Shown here: positions 52,699 to 62,079 of the stretch, piece by piece
How positions within the stretch are numbered: the first letter of the stretch is position 1
Layout of the letters: the number at the start of each line of letters is the position of its first letter
Assembly: GCF_048541585.1 (NCBI RefSeq)
Contig: NZ_CP183303.1
Location: 3,038,001-3,102,000 of the forward strand
DNA length: 64,000 bases
Direction of reading: 5' to 3'
Source of the DNA: Legionella_C sp048541585
GTDB taxonomy: Bacteria; Pseudomonadota; Gammaproteobacteria; Legionellales; Legionellaceae
Program-made: the position numbers and the translations under genes
Notes under the pieces: generated by a model
What the model was told of the DNA's origin: nothing
Seen by the model: only the letters and a program-made list of their open reading frames with translations
Databases searched by the model: none

Positions 52699-53765
52699 AT
52701 AACAAGCACTATTTACTCGCTCTTAATCGTATCCCTAGTATTGGGCCGCAAACAATAAAAAAATTACTAGCTCATTGGCCTTCCTTAAAAGAGATGTTTG
52801 CCTTATCACAAGAACAGTTACAAAACGCAGGCCTACCATTTAAATTAGCTTATGCAATTAAAAAATTTGATTTTGCTGAGCTTGACTTAGATTTAAACTG
52901 GGAAAGCCAACCAAATCACCATCTTATTAGTTGGGAAGATGAGCAATACCCGTCGCTACTTAACCAGATTTATGATGCCCCACCTATTTTGTATGCCATA
53001 GGTGATTTAACTTGTTTGCAACATTTAACAATAGCAATCGTTGGTACACGCAAACCTTCTATAGCTGGCTCCCAAAATGCGTGGCAATTCGCTTTTGAGC
53101 TGGCTACTAATCAAGTTACTATTGTAAGCGGCTTAGCGCTTGGTATTGATGCTCAAGCTCATAAAGGTTGCCTTGCTGCTAATGGAAGAACAATTGCTGT
53201 ACTTGGGACAGGAGTAGATTGCATTTATCCTAAAAGTCATAGGCTTTTAGCCAATCAAATTATTGATAATGGCTTATTAATTTCTGAATTTCCATTAAAA
53301 AGCCAACCAACGGCTGGACATTTCCCTCGTAGAAACCGTATAATAAGCGGTTTATCTTTAGCCATACTGGTCGTAGAAGCTGCAATCAAAAGTGGTTCAT
53401 TGATTACGGCCCGTTTAGCTTTAGAGCAAAATCGAGAGGTTATGGCAGTTCCTGGTTCGATTAATAATTCACAAGCAAGAGGCTGTAATTATTTATTACA
53501 ACAGGGGGCAAAACTGGTAATATCAATTAATGATATCCTTAGCGAGTTAGGCATTGAACATGGTTCTCCTAATACTAAAGAATCCTCAATTAATCTTGCA
53601 ACAAATCATAAAAACCTAGTAAAGTGCTTAGGCTTTGAAACAGTAACTATTGATCAAATTATTCAACAAAGCGGATTAGGTATTGATGAAGTTATAAGTA
53701 ATTTAACAGAATTAGAATTACAAGGTATTATTAAAGCAGTGCCTGGTGGCTATATAAGGTGTTGA
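52695..53765 (+). CDS. dprA: DNA-processing protein DprA (Smf)
   Basis: 356 residues. N-terminal SAM-like helices (LNRIPSIGPQTIKKLL), central Rossmann fold (IAIVGTRKPSIAGSQNAWQF, SGLALGIDAQAHKGCL, LGTGVDCIYP, FPRRNRIISGLSLAILVVEA) and a C-terminal winged helix (IIQQSGLGIDEVISNLTELE). It loads RecA on incoming single-stranded DNA in natural transformation, which Legionella performs. Confidence 0.95.
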   Translation: MNNKHYLLALNRIPSIGPQTIKKLLAHWPSLKEMFALSQEQLQNAGLPFKLAYAIKKFDFAELDLDLNWESQPNHHLISWEDEQYPSLLNQIYDAPPILYAIGDLTCLQHLTIAIVGTRKPSIAGSQNAWQFAFELATNQVTIVSGLALGIDAQAHKGCLAANGRTIAVLGTGVDCIYPKSHRLLANQIIDNGLLISEFPLKSQPTAGHFPRRNRIISGLSLAILVVEAAIKSGSLITARLALEQNREVMAVPGSINNSQARGCNYLLQQGAKLVISINDILSELGIEHGSPNTKESSINLATNHKNLVKCLGFETVTIDQIIQQSGLGIDEVISNLTELELQGIIKAVPGGYIRC

Positions 53766-53766
53766 A

Positions 53767-54195
53767 ATGAAAGATAATTTATTAGAACTATTGATGAATT
53801 TTTTTGAAAAAAGCTTATCTAAATTAACGAAAAATCAAGCTAATAATGCTGAAGATGACTCAGCAGATACTGGAAGTGAAGCAGCCCAAAGTTCTGCTTT
53901 TGTTGTACGCGCTGCTCGTGATACATCCATGCGTATCTTTACAATTGAAGAGCAAATTAAATTTACTAAAGCAACCTATCAATTTTTAACTCGTATGTTA
54001 TTGTGGGGTGTAATAGCACCAGAGACATTGGAATTGGTTATTAATCAACTTGTTAATTCAGAATCTCGCTTTGTAACCTTACAAGAGACTAAATGGACTA
54101 TTCGCAATCTTTTGGCCGAAAATTTAGATGAATCTCAACTTGCTTTCCTTGATCTTGTGCTATACCAAAAGGAAGATAAGTTACCACTACACTAA
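53767..54195 (+). CDS. smg: Smg protein (DUF494)
   Basis: 142 residues. The DUF494 family is recognised from DNLLELLMNFFEKSLSK and AYQFLTRMLLWGVIAPETLE-like sequence (residues 78-97), and by its place between dprA and topA, conserved in gammaproteobacteria. Function unsettled. It follows dprA by one base and is probably cotranscribed. Confidence 0.9.
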   Translation: MKDNLLELLMNFFEKSLSKLTKNQANNAEDDSADTGSEAAQSSAFVVRAARDTSMRIFTIEEQIKFTKATYQFLTRMLLWGVIAPETLELVINQLVNSESRFVTLQETKWTIRNLLAENLDESQLAFLDLVLYQKEDKLPLH

Positions 54196-54486
54196 GTATT
54201 TTAGCTTATCTTTAAGTCTTAGATGCATAAATTTAAATTTTTAGTCTATAAGATAAGCAATAGGCTTCGTAAAATTCGTATCATACCTTTCGCTAATGAA
54301 AATGCGGTTTTTTTTGCAAAATTAATAGCAAAAACTCATATTTTCATTAATAAAAGGTACCTTAAGATACATAAGGATTTAAGCTCTGCTGTGTGCCAAT
54401 GGCCATTTTAAAGCGATATGAGAGAAAGTTAATTTTATTCATAAATAGCACCAGCACTCTTTAAGAATTATTAAAAGGTTAACTAT

Positions 54487-56769
54487 ATGAGCAAACATTT
54501 GGTAATCGTTGAATCACCTGCCAAAGCTAAGACGATTCAAAAATATCTAGGAAGGGATTATGAGGTATTAGCTTCATATGGTCACGTTCGCGATTTAGCA
54601 CCTCGCAAAGGCTCTGTAGATCCCGATAAAAATTTTACTATGTCTTATACGCCAGTTGAAAAAAATATCAGACATATCGATTCTATTGCTAAAATACTTA
54701 AAAATTCGCAATCTTTGCTACTTGCAACTGACCCTGATCGCGAAGGCGAAGCCATTTCATGGCATATTTTTGAGCTTATGCGTGAACGCAATCTTTTAAA
54801 GAATAAAGAAGTTCATCGTATTTTTTTTAATGAAATTACTAAGTCTGCCATTCAAGAAGCAATTAATAATCCACGTCATATTTCAATGGATTTAGTCAAT
54901 GCTCAGCAGGCAAGGCGGGCACTAGATTATTTAGTAGGCTTTAATCTCTCCCCCTTATTATGGAAAAAAATACGACGTGGCTTATCAGCGGGTCGAGTAC
55001 AAAGCCCTGCACTTCGATTAATTGTTGAGCGTGAAGAAGAAATTGAACGTTTTACGGCGCAAGAATATTGGAAAATACTGGCTAAGTGTCTATGTAAAAA
55101 TACCAATTTCATTGCGAAACTTACGCATTATGACCGAGAAAAGCTACAGCAATTTACAATTCAAGGCCAAGAACAAGCACACCAAATTCGTGATAAACTT
55201 TTACAATTAGCCCAAGGCGAGCTAGTAGTCACGAATGTTGAGAAAAAACAGCGCAAACGAAAACCAGCTTCACCTTTTATTACCTCCACGTTGCAGCAAG
55301 AGGCAGCACGCAAGCTAGGGTTTACAGCACGTAAAACGATGATGGTAGCCCAGCAGCTTTATGAAGGTATTGATATTGGGACGGGTACTGTTGGCTTAAT
55401 TAGTTATATGCGTACTGATTCTGTTAATTTATCACAAGAAGCTATTGGAGAAATCCGAGAATTTATAGCAAATCGTTATGGTAAAGATAATTGTCCTGCA
55501 AGTCCGCGTATTTATAAAACTAAGTCTAAAAATGCACAAGAAGCACATGAAGCTATTCGCCCAACGTCTATTTTACGTACTCCAGAATCAGTAGAGCAAT
55601 CATTAACGCCTGATCAATATAAACTATATAATTTAATTTGGCGCCGTAGTGTCGCTTGCCAAATGGAAGACGCCCTAATTGATACGGTAGCAGTTGATTT
55701 AGCCTGTGGCGAGGGAAATATATTTCGCGCTAACGGTTCATCTATTGCGTTTCCCGGTTTCCTTGCTGTCTATGAGGAAAGCTTAGATGATACTAAAGAT
55801 GACGAACAGCAACCAATTATCTTACCCAATTTACAAGTAGGTGAAAAAGTCGCTCTGCAAGATATTACCGCTAATCAACATTTTACTGAGCCTCCACCTC
55901 GCTATTCTGAGGCAACGTTAGTTAAAGCATTAGAAGAATATGATATTGGTAGGCCATCAACCTACGCCACAATTATTCATACCTTGCAGCAAAGAGAATA
56001 TGTAATAGTTGATAAAAAACGCTTTGTTCCTACTGACGTTGGTCGTATCGTTAATCGTTTCCTGACAGGTCATTTTACACGTTATGTTGATTACCAATTT
56101 ACAGCCCAGTTGGAAGATACGTTAGATGCTATTTCTCGCGGGGAAAAAGAATGGATTCCAGTGTTAAAGGACTTCTGGCAGCCTTTTATTCAGCAGATTC
56201 ATGTTATTGATGAAAATATACAACGCAAGGATGTGACTACTGAAACACTTGAAGAAGCTTGTCCGCAATGCGGTAAACCGCTATCTATTCGCCTTGGTAA
56301 GCGTGGACGCTTTATTGGCTGTACAGGTTTCCCGGAATGTGATTACACTCAACCACTTAATAATGAAAGCGAAAAAAATGAGCCTGTTGTAGTTGAGGGA
56401 CGAGTATGCCCTGAATGCTCAAACCCACTGCATATTAAATCAGGCCGTTATGGACGTTTTATTGGATGTAGCAATTATCCTGATTGCAAACACATAGAAC
56501 CTATAGAAAGGCCAACTGATACCGGCGTTGAATGTCCACAATGTCACTCTGCAAAAATTCTGCAGCGTAAATCGCGTAAAGGAAAAATCTTTTTCTCATG
56601 TGGCGCTTATCCTAAGTGCAATTATGCGCTTTGGAATGAACCAATCGATAAAGCTTGCCCACAGTGTCATTGGCCTCTACTTACTGTTAAAGAAACTAAA
56701 CGCAGTGGACGGCAAGTTATTTGTCCTAAAGAAGGATGTGGTTATATGGTGGAGGCAGATGAATCCTAA
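54487..56769 (+). CDS. topA: DNA topoisomerase I
   Basis: 760 residues. Toprim domain first (KHLVIVESPAKAKTIQKYLG, ATDPDREGEAISWH), active-site Tyr in LISYMRTDSVNLS, then a C-terminal tail of four zinc ribbons (CPQCGKPL...CTGFPEC, CPECSNPL...CSNYPDC, CPQCHSAK...CGAYPKC, CPQCHWPL...CPKEGC). It relaxes negative supercoils. Slightly shorter than the 865-residue E. coli enzyme, with one ribbon fewer at the end. Confidence 0.97.
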   Translation: MSKHLVIVESPAKAKTIQKYLGRDYEVLASYGHVRDLAPRKGSVDPDKNFTMSYTPVEKNIRHIDSIAKILKNSQSLLLATDPDREGEAISWHIFELMRERNLLKNKEVHRIFFNEITKSAIQEAINNPRHISMDLVNAQQARRALDYLVGFNLSPLLWKKIRRGLSAGRVQSPALRLIVEREEEIERFTAQEYWKILAKCLCKNTNFIAKLTHYDREKLQQFTIQGQEQAHQIRDKLLQLAQGELVVTNVEKKQRKRKPASPFITSTLQQEAARKLGFTARKTMMVAQQLYEGIDIGTGTVGLISYMRTDSVNLSQEAIGEIREFIANRYGKDNCPASPRIYKTKSKNAQEAHEAIRPTSILRTPESVEQSLTPDQYKLYNLIWRRSVACQMEDALIDTVAVDLACGEGNIFRANGSSIAFPGFLAVYEESLDDTKDDEQQPIILPNLQVGEKVALQDITANQHFTEPPPRYSEATLVKALEEYDIGRPSTYATIIHTLQQREYVIVDKKRFVPTDVGRIVNRFLTGHFTRYVDYQFTAQLEDTLDAISRGEKEWIPVLKDFWQPFIQQIHVIDENIQRKDVTTETLEEACPQCGKPLSIRLGKRGRFIGCTGFPECDYTQPLNNESEKNEPVVVEGRVCPECSNPLHIKSGRYGRFIGCSNYPDCKHIEPIERPTDTGVECPQCHSAKILQRKSRKGKIFFSCGAYPKCNYALWNEPIDKACPQCHWPLLTVKETKRSGRQVICPKEGCGYMVEADES

Positions 56770-56819
56770 TAAACCAATTTATAATATGAGGTAAATAAAT
56801 TTAAATTTATTAGTTGGTA

Positions 56820-57137
56820 TTAAATAGCTCGATTAGCATTGATTTTAACTACATGACCACTTTGAAATAAGACTTCATAGATAAAATCATTTGGTGATGG
56901 CTGATAGGTCCAGACTTCATAAATATCTGAAGCAATGCCATAAGGAACATTAAATTGATTGATTAAAAGATTTGGATCTTGATAAACATCTTTTGCTAAA
57001 GGCTCGCCACATTTTCTTAGCACTAAAAATTTACTATCGCCTTCATAAACTAATGAGGTACCGCAACGTAGCGCATAACTATAATTATAACTTAAAAGTA
57101 ATATAGCTAGTGTTATAAGAAATTTAAGAAAAGACAT
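56820..57137 (-). CDS. Secreted DUF2845-like protein
   Basis: 105 residues from the ATG at 57135-57137 (a GTG at 57143 is in frame, two codons earlier). Signal peptide (residues 1-24, ending SYA). The mature part LRCGTSLVYEGDSKFLVLRK, then CGEPLAK fits DUF2845, with a Cys pair. Periplasmic protein of unknown function; it stands alone, convergent with topA. Confidence 0.82.
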   Translation of the reverse strand: MSFLKFLITLAILLLSYNYSYALRCGTSLVYEGDSKFLVLRKCGEPLAKDVYQDPNLLINQFNVPYGIASDIYEVWTYQPSPNDFIYEVLFQSGHVVKINANRAI

Positions 57138-57251
57138 AATCACCAGAATTAAGGGAGTTTAATTTCATTATAGGTTAATCCCAATCTATTAACTTCTTGT
57201 TTGGTAAATTAAATTTGTCGTTTCCGAGTACAGACAGGAAAAATAAAGTTA

Positions 57252-57272
57252 CTCTTAAGTTGATACCATTAG
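57252..57272. repeat. Isolated end motif of the MITE-like element
   Basis: CTTAAGTTGATACCATTAGA matches the right-end motif of the elements at 36706-36836 and 37311-37519. I find no partner end, so it could be a decayed copy or chance. Confidence 0.35.
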
Positions 57273-57282
57273 AAGAGCTATA

Positions 57283-58176
57283 CTATTTCAATTGCTGTTT
57301 ATATAGTACTTCTAAAAATGGTTGTTTTACTTTAAGTAAATGTAAAATAGCTTCTGTTGCTAAAATCTCTTGCTTAAAATTTTTTTGAATTACATATAAG
57401 TACCAAAGAAGCCAGCTTTGCCAGATTAAAACCCAATACCGCGCAGGAATCGGTGGAATAAAACTATTAACTTGACGATAACCGTGTAATACAGCAGTAA
57501 ATAAATGCTCTAAGAAATAACCTCGAGTCAACCCTGCACAATTACAAGCTAGCCCAACTAATTCGATACCCGGATGGATTAAGCCTGCACTCTCCCAATC
57601 TAGAATATTTACCTTATCCGGGGTTTGCCAAATAAGATTTGAACCATGGATATCCCGATGACTCACCAACCAAGAATCGGTCGGTAATATGTCATTACAC
57701 TCATAAATAATCGCTTTTAGCCATGGTGGGCAATTAAATTCTGATGGCCAATTTATTGCCGGAAATGGCATAGCATCCATGCAATTAATATTTAGCAAAT
57801 GAATATGCGCTAATAATTCGCCTAAGAGTTGTGCTTGATTGATAGTTACGGTTGCAGTAGTTTTTCCGGCACAAAAAGGTCTGACAACACCATAGCCTTC
57901 TTTAAGTTTTAAAACGGGCGAACCATTTTCATGACATAGCGCTTTATAAGTCAAGCCTAATCGCTCATCTATTAAATTAGCTATTTTTTCGGAGTTTAAA
58001 ATTTGCTGATAAGTAATTTCACCTAACCAGGTCTTATTTGTAAATTTTTTACATACCCATTTACTTGAGTCAATCAGTTCAATTAAATCAAGGTAATGCT
58101 GCATTCCACCTTGTAAAGAAGTAATAGAGGCAATAGGTTTTCTTAATAAACTATAAGCCCAGTGTTCACTGTTCAT
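57283..58176 (-). CDS. APH/choline-kinase-like phosphotransferase
   Basis: 297 residues. Catalytic loop LVSHRDIHGSNLIWQ (HxDxxxxN) and metal site VNILDWESAGLIHPG (DWE) identify the aminoglycoside phosphotransferase / choline-thiamine kinase superfamily. The N-lobe lacks an obvious nucleotide Gly loop. The likely substrate is a small metabolite such as thiamine or choline rather than a drug. Start lies 11 bases inside the end of the PH-domain gene. Confidence 0.85.
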   Translation of the reverse strand: MNSEHWAYSLLRKPIASITSLQGGMQHYLDLIELIDSSKWVCKKFTNKTWLGEITYQQILNSEKIANLIDERLGLTYKALCHENGSPVLKLKEGYGVVRPFCAGKTTATVTINQAQLLGELLAHIHLLNINCMDAMPFPAINWPSEFNCPPWLKAIIYECNDILPTDSWLVSHRDIHGSNLIWQTPDKVNILDWESAGLIHPGIELVGLACNCAGLTRGYFLEHLFTAVLHGYRQVNSFIPPIPARYWVLIWQSWLLWYLYVIQKNFKQEILATEAILHLLKVKQPFLEVLYKQQLK

Positions 58177-58600
58177 TAGTTAATTGCTCAATATAGCGAC
58201 GGCAAGTTAAAGGTCTTTGCAAGAAATTAATAAAATGCTTTGTGCCACCTGTACCAATAATAGTTAGTGCGCCATAACGAAAAATACTACCTAATAAAGT
58301 TTGGCGAATATCCATACTTTCAATTTTGGTTAAAGGAATATCTACTGTTTGTCTTACTAAAACGCCTGTTCGAAGGATAACTTGCTTCTTTTTAATAACC
58401 AATGAAGAGAAGTGATAATGAACCCAAGTAATAAATAGCCAAATAACACCAATAATTACCAATACTAAGGCCACTTCTTTAAGCTGTACTACCTGTATGC
58501 CTAAAAATAAACCAAACCCTGTCAAAACCAGGGGCCAAAAAAATAAAAGCCAATGAAGCTTTGCTATATATACGACGTTCTCGTCCGTCAGGTCCGCCAT
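58166..58600 (-). CDS. PH-domain (bPH2/DUF304) membrane protein
   Basis: 144 residues from the ATG at 58598-58600 (an in-frame ATG at 58612 is also possible). Two adjacent hydrophobic segments (LHWLLFFWPLVLTGFGLFLG and VALVLVIIGVIWLFITWV), then a bacterial PH domain (VRQTVDIPLTKIESMDIRQT, LTIIGTGGTKHFINFL). Such YdbS/YdbT-like proteins may sense membrane state; exact role unknown. Overlaps the kinase gene, so coexpressed. Confidence 0.85.
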   Translation of the reverse strand: MADLTDENVVYIAKLHWLLFFWPLVLTGFGLFLGIQVVQLKEVALVLVIIGVIWLFITWVHYHFSSLVIKKKQVILRTGVLVRQTVDIPLTKIESMDIRQTLLGSIFRYGALTIIGTGGTKHFINFLQRPLTCRRYIEQLTNEQ

Positions 58601-58780
58601 TATTAATCTCATTCATTAACAATTTAGAGTATAATAATTTAGATGTTTTAAATTTACTACTAAATATCTAGACTTTCATTTGTTTTATAAACTTAAAGTA
58701 ATTTGCATTTCCTTAATGCAAGAATATGCTAATATTTAATTTATTTAAATAATTCTTATCTACTTAACTGTAAAGTATGT

Positions 58781-59197
58781 ATGCGTCCTATTAATCGTTG
58801 CCTGAATAAACAATTAACTGATTTGTGTCAACAAGTCATGCAGCTAGATAAGCTTAATGCTTTATTAGGCCCTCTTCTACCTGCCCATTTACAAGCACAT
58901 TGTAAAGTAGGCAGTTTTAATAAGGGCTCTTTACTGCTTACTCTTGACGATCCTACCTGGGCAACAGAACTTCGCTATTATTTGCCGACTTTAAGAGATA
59001 AATTAAGAAAAGAAGCAGGCCTATACCAATTAGTTAATATTAAAATACAATTTATTACTACTGATAATATAGAAGAAATAAAAAAGTCACTAAGCCAGCA
59101 GCCTCTCTCTGAGAAAGCGCGTAATCTTATTCGTGAGACAGGCGATTTATGTAGTTATAATCCACTAAAAAAAGCACTGCATCAGTTAGCTGAATGA
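58781..59197 (+). CDS. dciA: DciA-like DUF721 protein
   Basis: 138 residues. Core SFNKGSLLLTLDDPTWATEL then RYYLPTLRDKLRKEAGL matches DUF721/DciA, which loads the replicative helicase DnaB in bacteria lacking DnaC. Commonly found next to lpxC/ftsZ and secA. Divergent from the PH-domain gene. The start ATG at 58781 has no strong ribosome site. Confidence 0.8.
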   Translation: MRPINRCLNKQLTDLCQQVMQLDKLNALLGPLLPAHLQAHCKVGSFNKGSLLLTLDDPTWATELRYYLPTLRDKLRKEAGLYQLVNIKIQFITTDNIEEIKKSLSQQPLSEKARNLIRETGDLCSYNPLKKALHQLAE

Positions 59198-59483
59198 CAT
59201 GCTATCGCTTTCCATTCAATTTTTTTAAACGTCTCAGTGGTTATAAAGACAATACGCTAACTAAGTAATAGATTAAGGTCTTTTAAAACTTGGGAAAGGT
59301 GAGATTTGAGTACTATTTGCTATAAAATAACTTCTAGTTGCGCGCAGTCAGTGTATCCTACATGCATGTTTAATCTGCTATTTAATTCAAAACGAGCCCA
59401 ATAATACTTTCGATAAGAGGGTGATCCCTTATATAAAATTGGTAATGAACAGTAAGCTAGTTTATTAACTTACTGTTATATTG

Positions 59484-60398
59484 CTATGCTTCAAGCGCAA
59501 TCGTGGTAAACCCGAAAGAAGGTTGATAAGTTTCTGCATCAAAATAAGTATATTCCCATGCATCTTGACGAACCATTAACTCGCGTAATAAACGATTATT
59601 CAATTCATGACCTGATCTATAACCTTCAAATGCTCCAATCAAACCACTACCTAGAAGATACAAATCGCCGATAGCATCTAATACTTTATGAGCAACAAAT
59701 TCACTCTCAAATCGTAAGCCATCTTCATTTAAGATTCGGTATTTATCAACAACAATAGCGTTATCTAAACTACCACCTTTTGCTAAATCGCACTCACGTA
59801 ATTTTTCATAATCTGACAAAAAACCAAAAGTTCTAGCGCGGCAAACTTCTTTTACGTAGGAAGTTGTTGAGAAATCAAAATTAGCCATCTGTGGTTTGTC
59901 GTTAAATACAGGATGATTAAAGTCGATAGTAAAGGAAATTTTATAGCCATTATAAGGAAGAAATTGAACATATTTGTCCTTTTCTTCAATACGGATAGGC
60001 TTTAAGATACGAATGAAACGTTTGGCAGCACTTTGTTCACGAATCCCGGCTGCTTGCAACAAAAATACGAATGGCGCAGCACTTCCATCCATTATAGGAA
60101 TTTCAGGCCCATTAACGTCAATATAAGCATTATCAATACCCAAACCAGCTAGCGCTGAAAGCAAATGCTCTACTGTAGCTACTTTAGCATTATTATAATG
60201 TAGTGATGTGCAAAGCATAGTATCACTAACATTTTCATAACAGGCTGGAATTTCAACAACTGGATCTAAATCAACACGTCTAAAAACAATACCGGTATTA
60301 ATAGGAGCAGGTCTTATTTTAAGCTCGGCAGTATCACCTGAATGTAAACCAATGCCTGTCAGTTGAACCATTTTCTTAGGAGTTCTTTGTTTCATCAT
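59484..60398 (-). CDS. lpxC: UDP-3-O-acyl-N-acetylglucosamine deacetylase LpxC
   Basis: 304 residues, normal length. Zinc-site segments VATVEHLLSALAGLGIDNA (His), VAHKVLDAIGDLYLLG (His and Asp) and SGHELNNRLLREL (catalytic His) are present. It catalyses the committed step of lipid A synthesis. Start is one of two adjacent ATGs (60393-60398) after AAGGTGAT. Confidence 0.97.
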   Translation of the reverse strand: MMKQRTPKKMVQLTGIGLHSGDTAELKIRPAPINTGIVFRRVDLDPVVEIPACYENVSDTMLCTSLHYNNAKVATVEHLLSALAGLGIDNAYIDVNGPEIPIMDGSAAPFVFLLQAAGIREQSAAKRFIRILKPIRIEEKDKYVQFLPYNGYKISFTIDFNHPVFNDKPQMANFDFSTTSYVKEVCRARTFGFLSDYEKLRECDLAKGGSLDNAIVVDKYRILNEDGLRFESEFVAHKVLDAIGDLYLLGSGLIGAFEGYRSGHELNNRLLRELMVRQDAWEYTYFDAETYQPSFGFTTIALEA

Positions 60399-60717
60399 TC
60401 GGTGATCACCTTATTGATAACCTATTTTAGGCAACAGACAGTTTCAGCATAGCAAATAATTATAAACTCGTCTAGAAAACGCCTTTCAGACTATTATTAG
60501 CTAATAAGAGAATAATTCACCTAAAATAGCATTTATTTTTATTATATAAATTAATTATTTATCTTAATTAGATGCTATTTTAGCTCAATTTCTCCCTTTT
60601 TGCTTGCTTAAAATTTAAAGACGTTTTTTAGCACATGTCATCAAAGAACATTTTGTCTTTTAATTGAACTAAATGATGACATGCTTCTTAATTTTAAGTA
60701 GAGCTTATACTGTAACT
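60399..60717. other. lpxC-ftsZ intergenic region
   Basis: 319 AT-rich bases with no coding sequence. It should hold the lpxC promoter. Palindromic pieces such as GATGACATGC and ATGTCATC (around 60636 and 60672) could form the ftsZ terminator, but no clean T-tract follows on the minus strand. Confidence 0.4.
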
Positions 60718-61905
60718 TTAATCAATTCTTTCTTCCTGACGACGTAAAAAAGCAGGAATATCTAAATAATCTACGTCAGGGACCGCAGGCTCAGCAGGTT
60801 TTTTAGTAGCCGTATTAGGTGGCGTTGCTGCCTGTTTACGCATAACAGCAGGCCTATCTAGTTGTTGATAGTCAAGCGAACCATCTATTCGAGTAGATTC
60901 TGTAATTCTTAATTTAGAATTACTTGTTTGTACTCCCCGGTTACGCTCATTTCCACCTAACCCTGTCACAATAACTGTAACACGCATTTCATCAGTCATA
61001 TCTGGATCAATGACAGTACCTACTACAACTGTAGCGTCATCTGAAATAAATTCTTTAACTACATCACCAACTTCTTCAAATTCGCCAATAGACATATTTA
61101 AGCCAGCAGTAATATTAACTAATATACCTTTAGCACCAGAAAAATTAACATCTTCTAGTAATGGTGAAGCAATAGCTGCTTCAGCTGCTTGTCTAGCTCG
61201 CTGCTCGCCTGTTGCACTACCCGTACCCATCATTGCCATGCCCATTTCAGACATTACTGTTCGTACGTCAGCGAAATCCACATTAATCAAACCAGGTCTG
61301 GTAATTAAATCAGCGATACCTTTAACAGCACCAAGAAGTACGTTATTAGCAGCTTTAAATGCATTTAAAAGAGAAATATTTTTACCTAAGACACTTAATA
61401 ATTTATTATTTGGAATAGTAATTAAGGAATCAACATGCTCTGCTAAACGACGAATACCATCTTCTGCAGCAAGCGCCCGCTGCTTTCCTTCAAAAGAAAA
61501 TGGTTTAGTAACTACTGCTACGGTTAAGATGTTGAGCTCTTTGGCTATTTCTGCAAATACAGGAGCGGCTCCCGTCCCTGTACCACCGCCCATTCCAGCG
61601 GTAATAAATACCATATCGGCGCCTTCAAGGACTTCGCGAATTCTCTCTCTGTCTTCTTCTGCAGCCTCACGACCAATTTTAGGATTAGCACCAGCGCCTA
61701 AGCCTTTAGTTAATTCCTCACCTAATTGAATATGGATTTTTGCACTTGAATTTTTTAATGCTTGTGCATCAGTATTAGCACAGATAAATTCAACTCCATC
61801 AATATTTTCACTTACCATATGCTCAAGTGCGTTACCACCACCGCCACCAACACCTACTACCTTTATAATGGCACTGTTTTCCTGGCATTGTGTCAATTCA
61901 AACAT
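60718..61905 (-). CDS. ftsZ: Cell-division GTPase FtsZ
   Basis: 395 residues with AGGAGAGG upstream. Tubulin signature GMGGGTGTGAAPVFAEIAKE (residues about 104-123), T7 loop FADVRTVMSEMGMAMMGTG, C-terminal disordered linker rich in Pro/Ala and the conserved tail DYLDIPAFLRRQE that binds FtsA and ZipA. It forms the division ring. Confidence 0.98.
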   Translation of the reverse strand: MFELTQCQENSAIIKVVGVGGGGGNALEHMVSENIDGVEFICANTDAQALKNSSAKIHIQLGEELTKGLGAGANPKIGREAAEEDRERIREVLEGADMVFITAGMGGGTGTGAAPVFAEIAKELNILTVAVVTKPFSFEGKQRALAAEDGIRRLAEHVDSLITIPNNKLLSVLGKNISLLNAFKAANNVLLGAVKGIADLITRPGLINVDFADVRTVMSEMGMAMMGTGSATGEQRARQAAEAAIASPLLEDVNFSGAKGILVNITAGLNMSIGEFEEVGDVVKEFISDDATVVVGTVIDPDMTDEMRVTVIVTGLGGNERNRGVQTSNSKLRITESTRIDGSLDYQQLDRPAVMRKQAATPPNTATKKPAEPAVPDVDYLDIPAFLRRQEERID

Positions 61906-62079
61906 TACTGCCTCTCCTCTAAATTCTGTCTATTAGCCTTATTTCTCTAACTAATGTGAGTTTTCTACAAAATAGGCTAATTTTTATTATTTAATGAGCC
62001 TACTTAATTTAAATCCTATATAAATGCGCTACATTTTTTAGGATAGTGCGATTTAACCATTTCGCACCCACTTAATTAG

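Noticed and set aside
54223..54411. 62-codon plus-strand frame between smg and topA
   Set aside because: No ribosome site, no recognisable domain and unusual composition; an inverted repeat nearby and the short length make chance likely.
61010..61729. 239-codon plus-strand frame opposite ftsZ
   Set aside because: It is the reverse complement of the conserved GTPase region; composition (Ser/Pro/Ala rich) follows from antisense of ftsZ codons.
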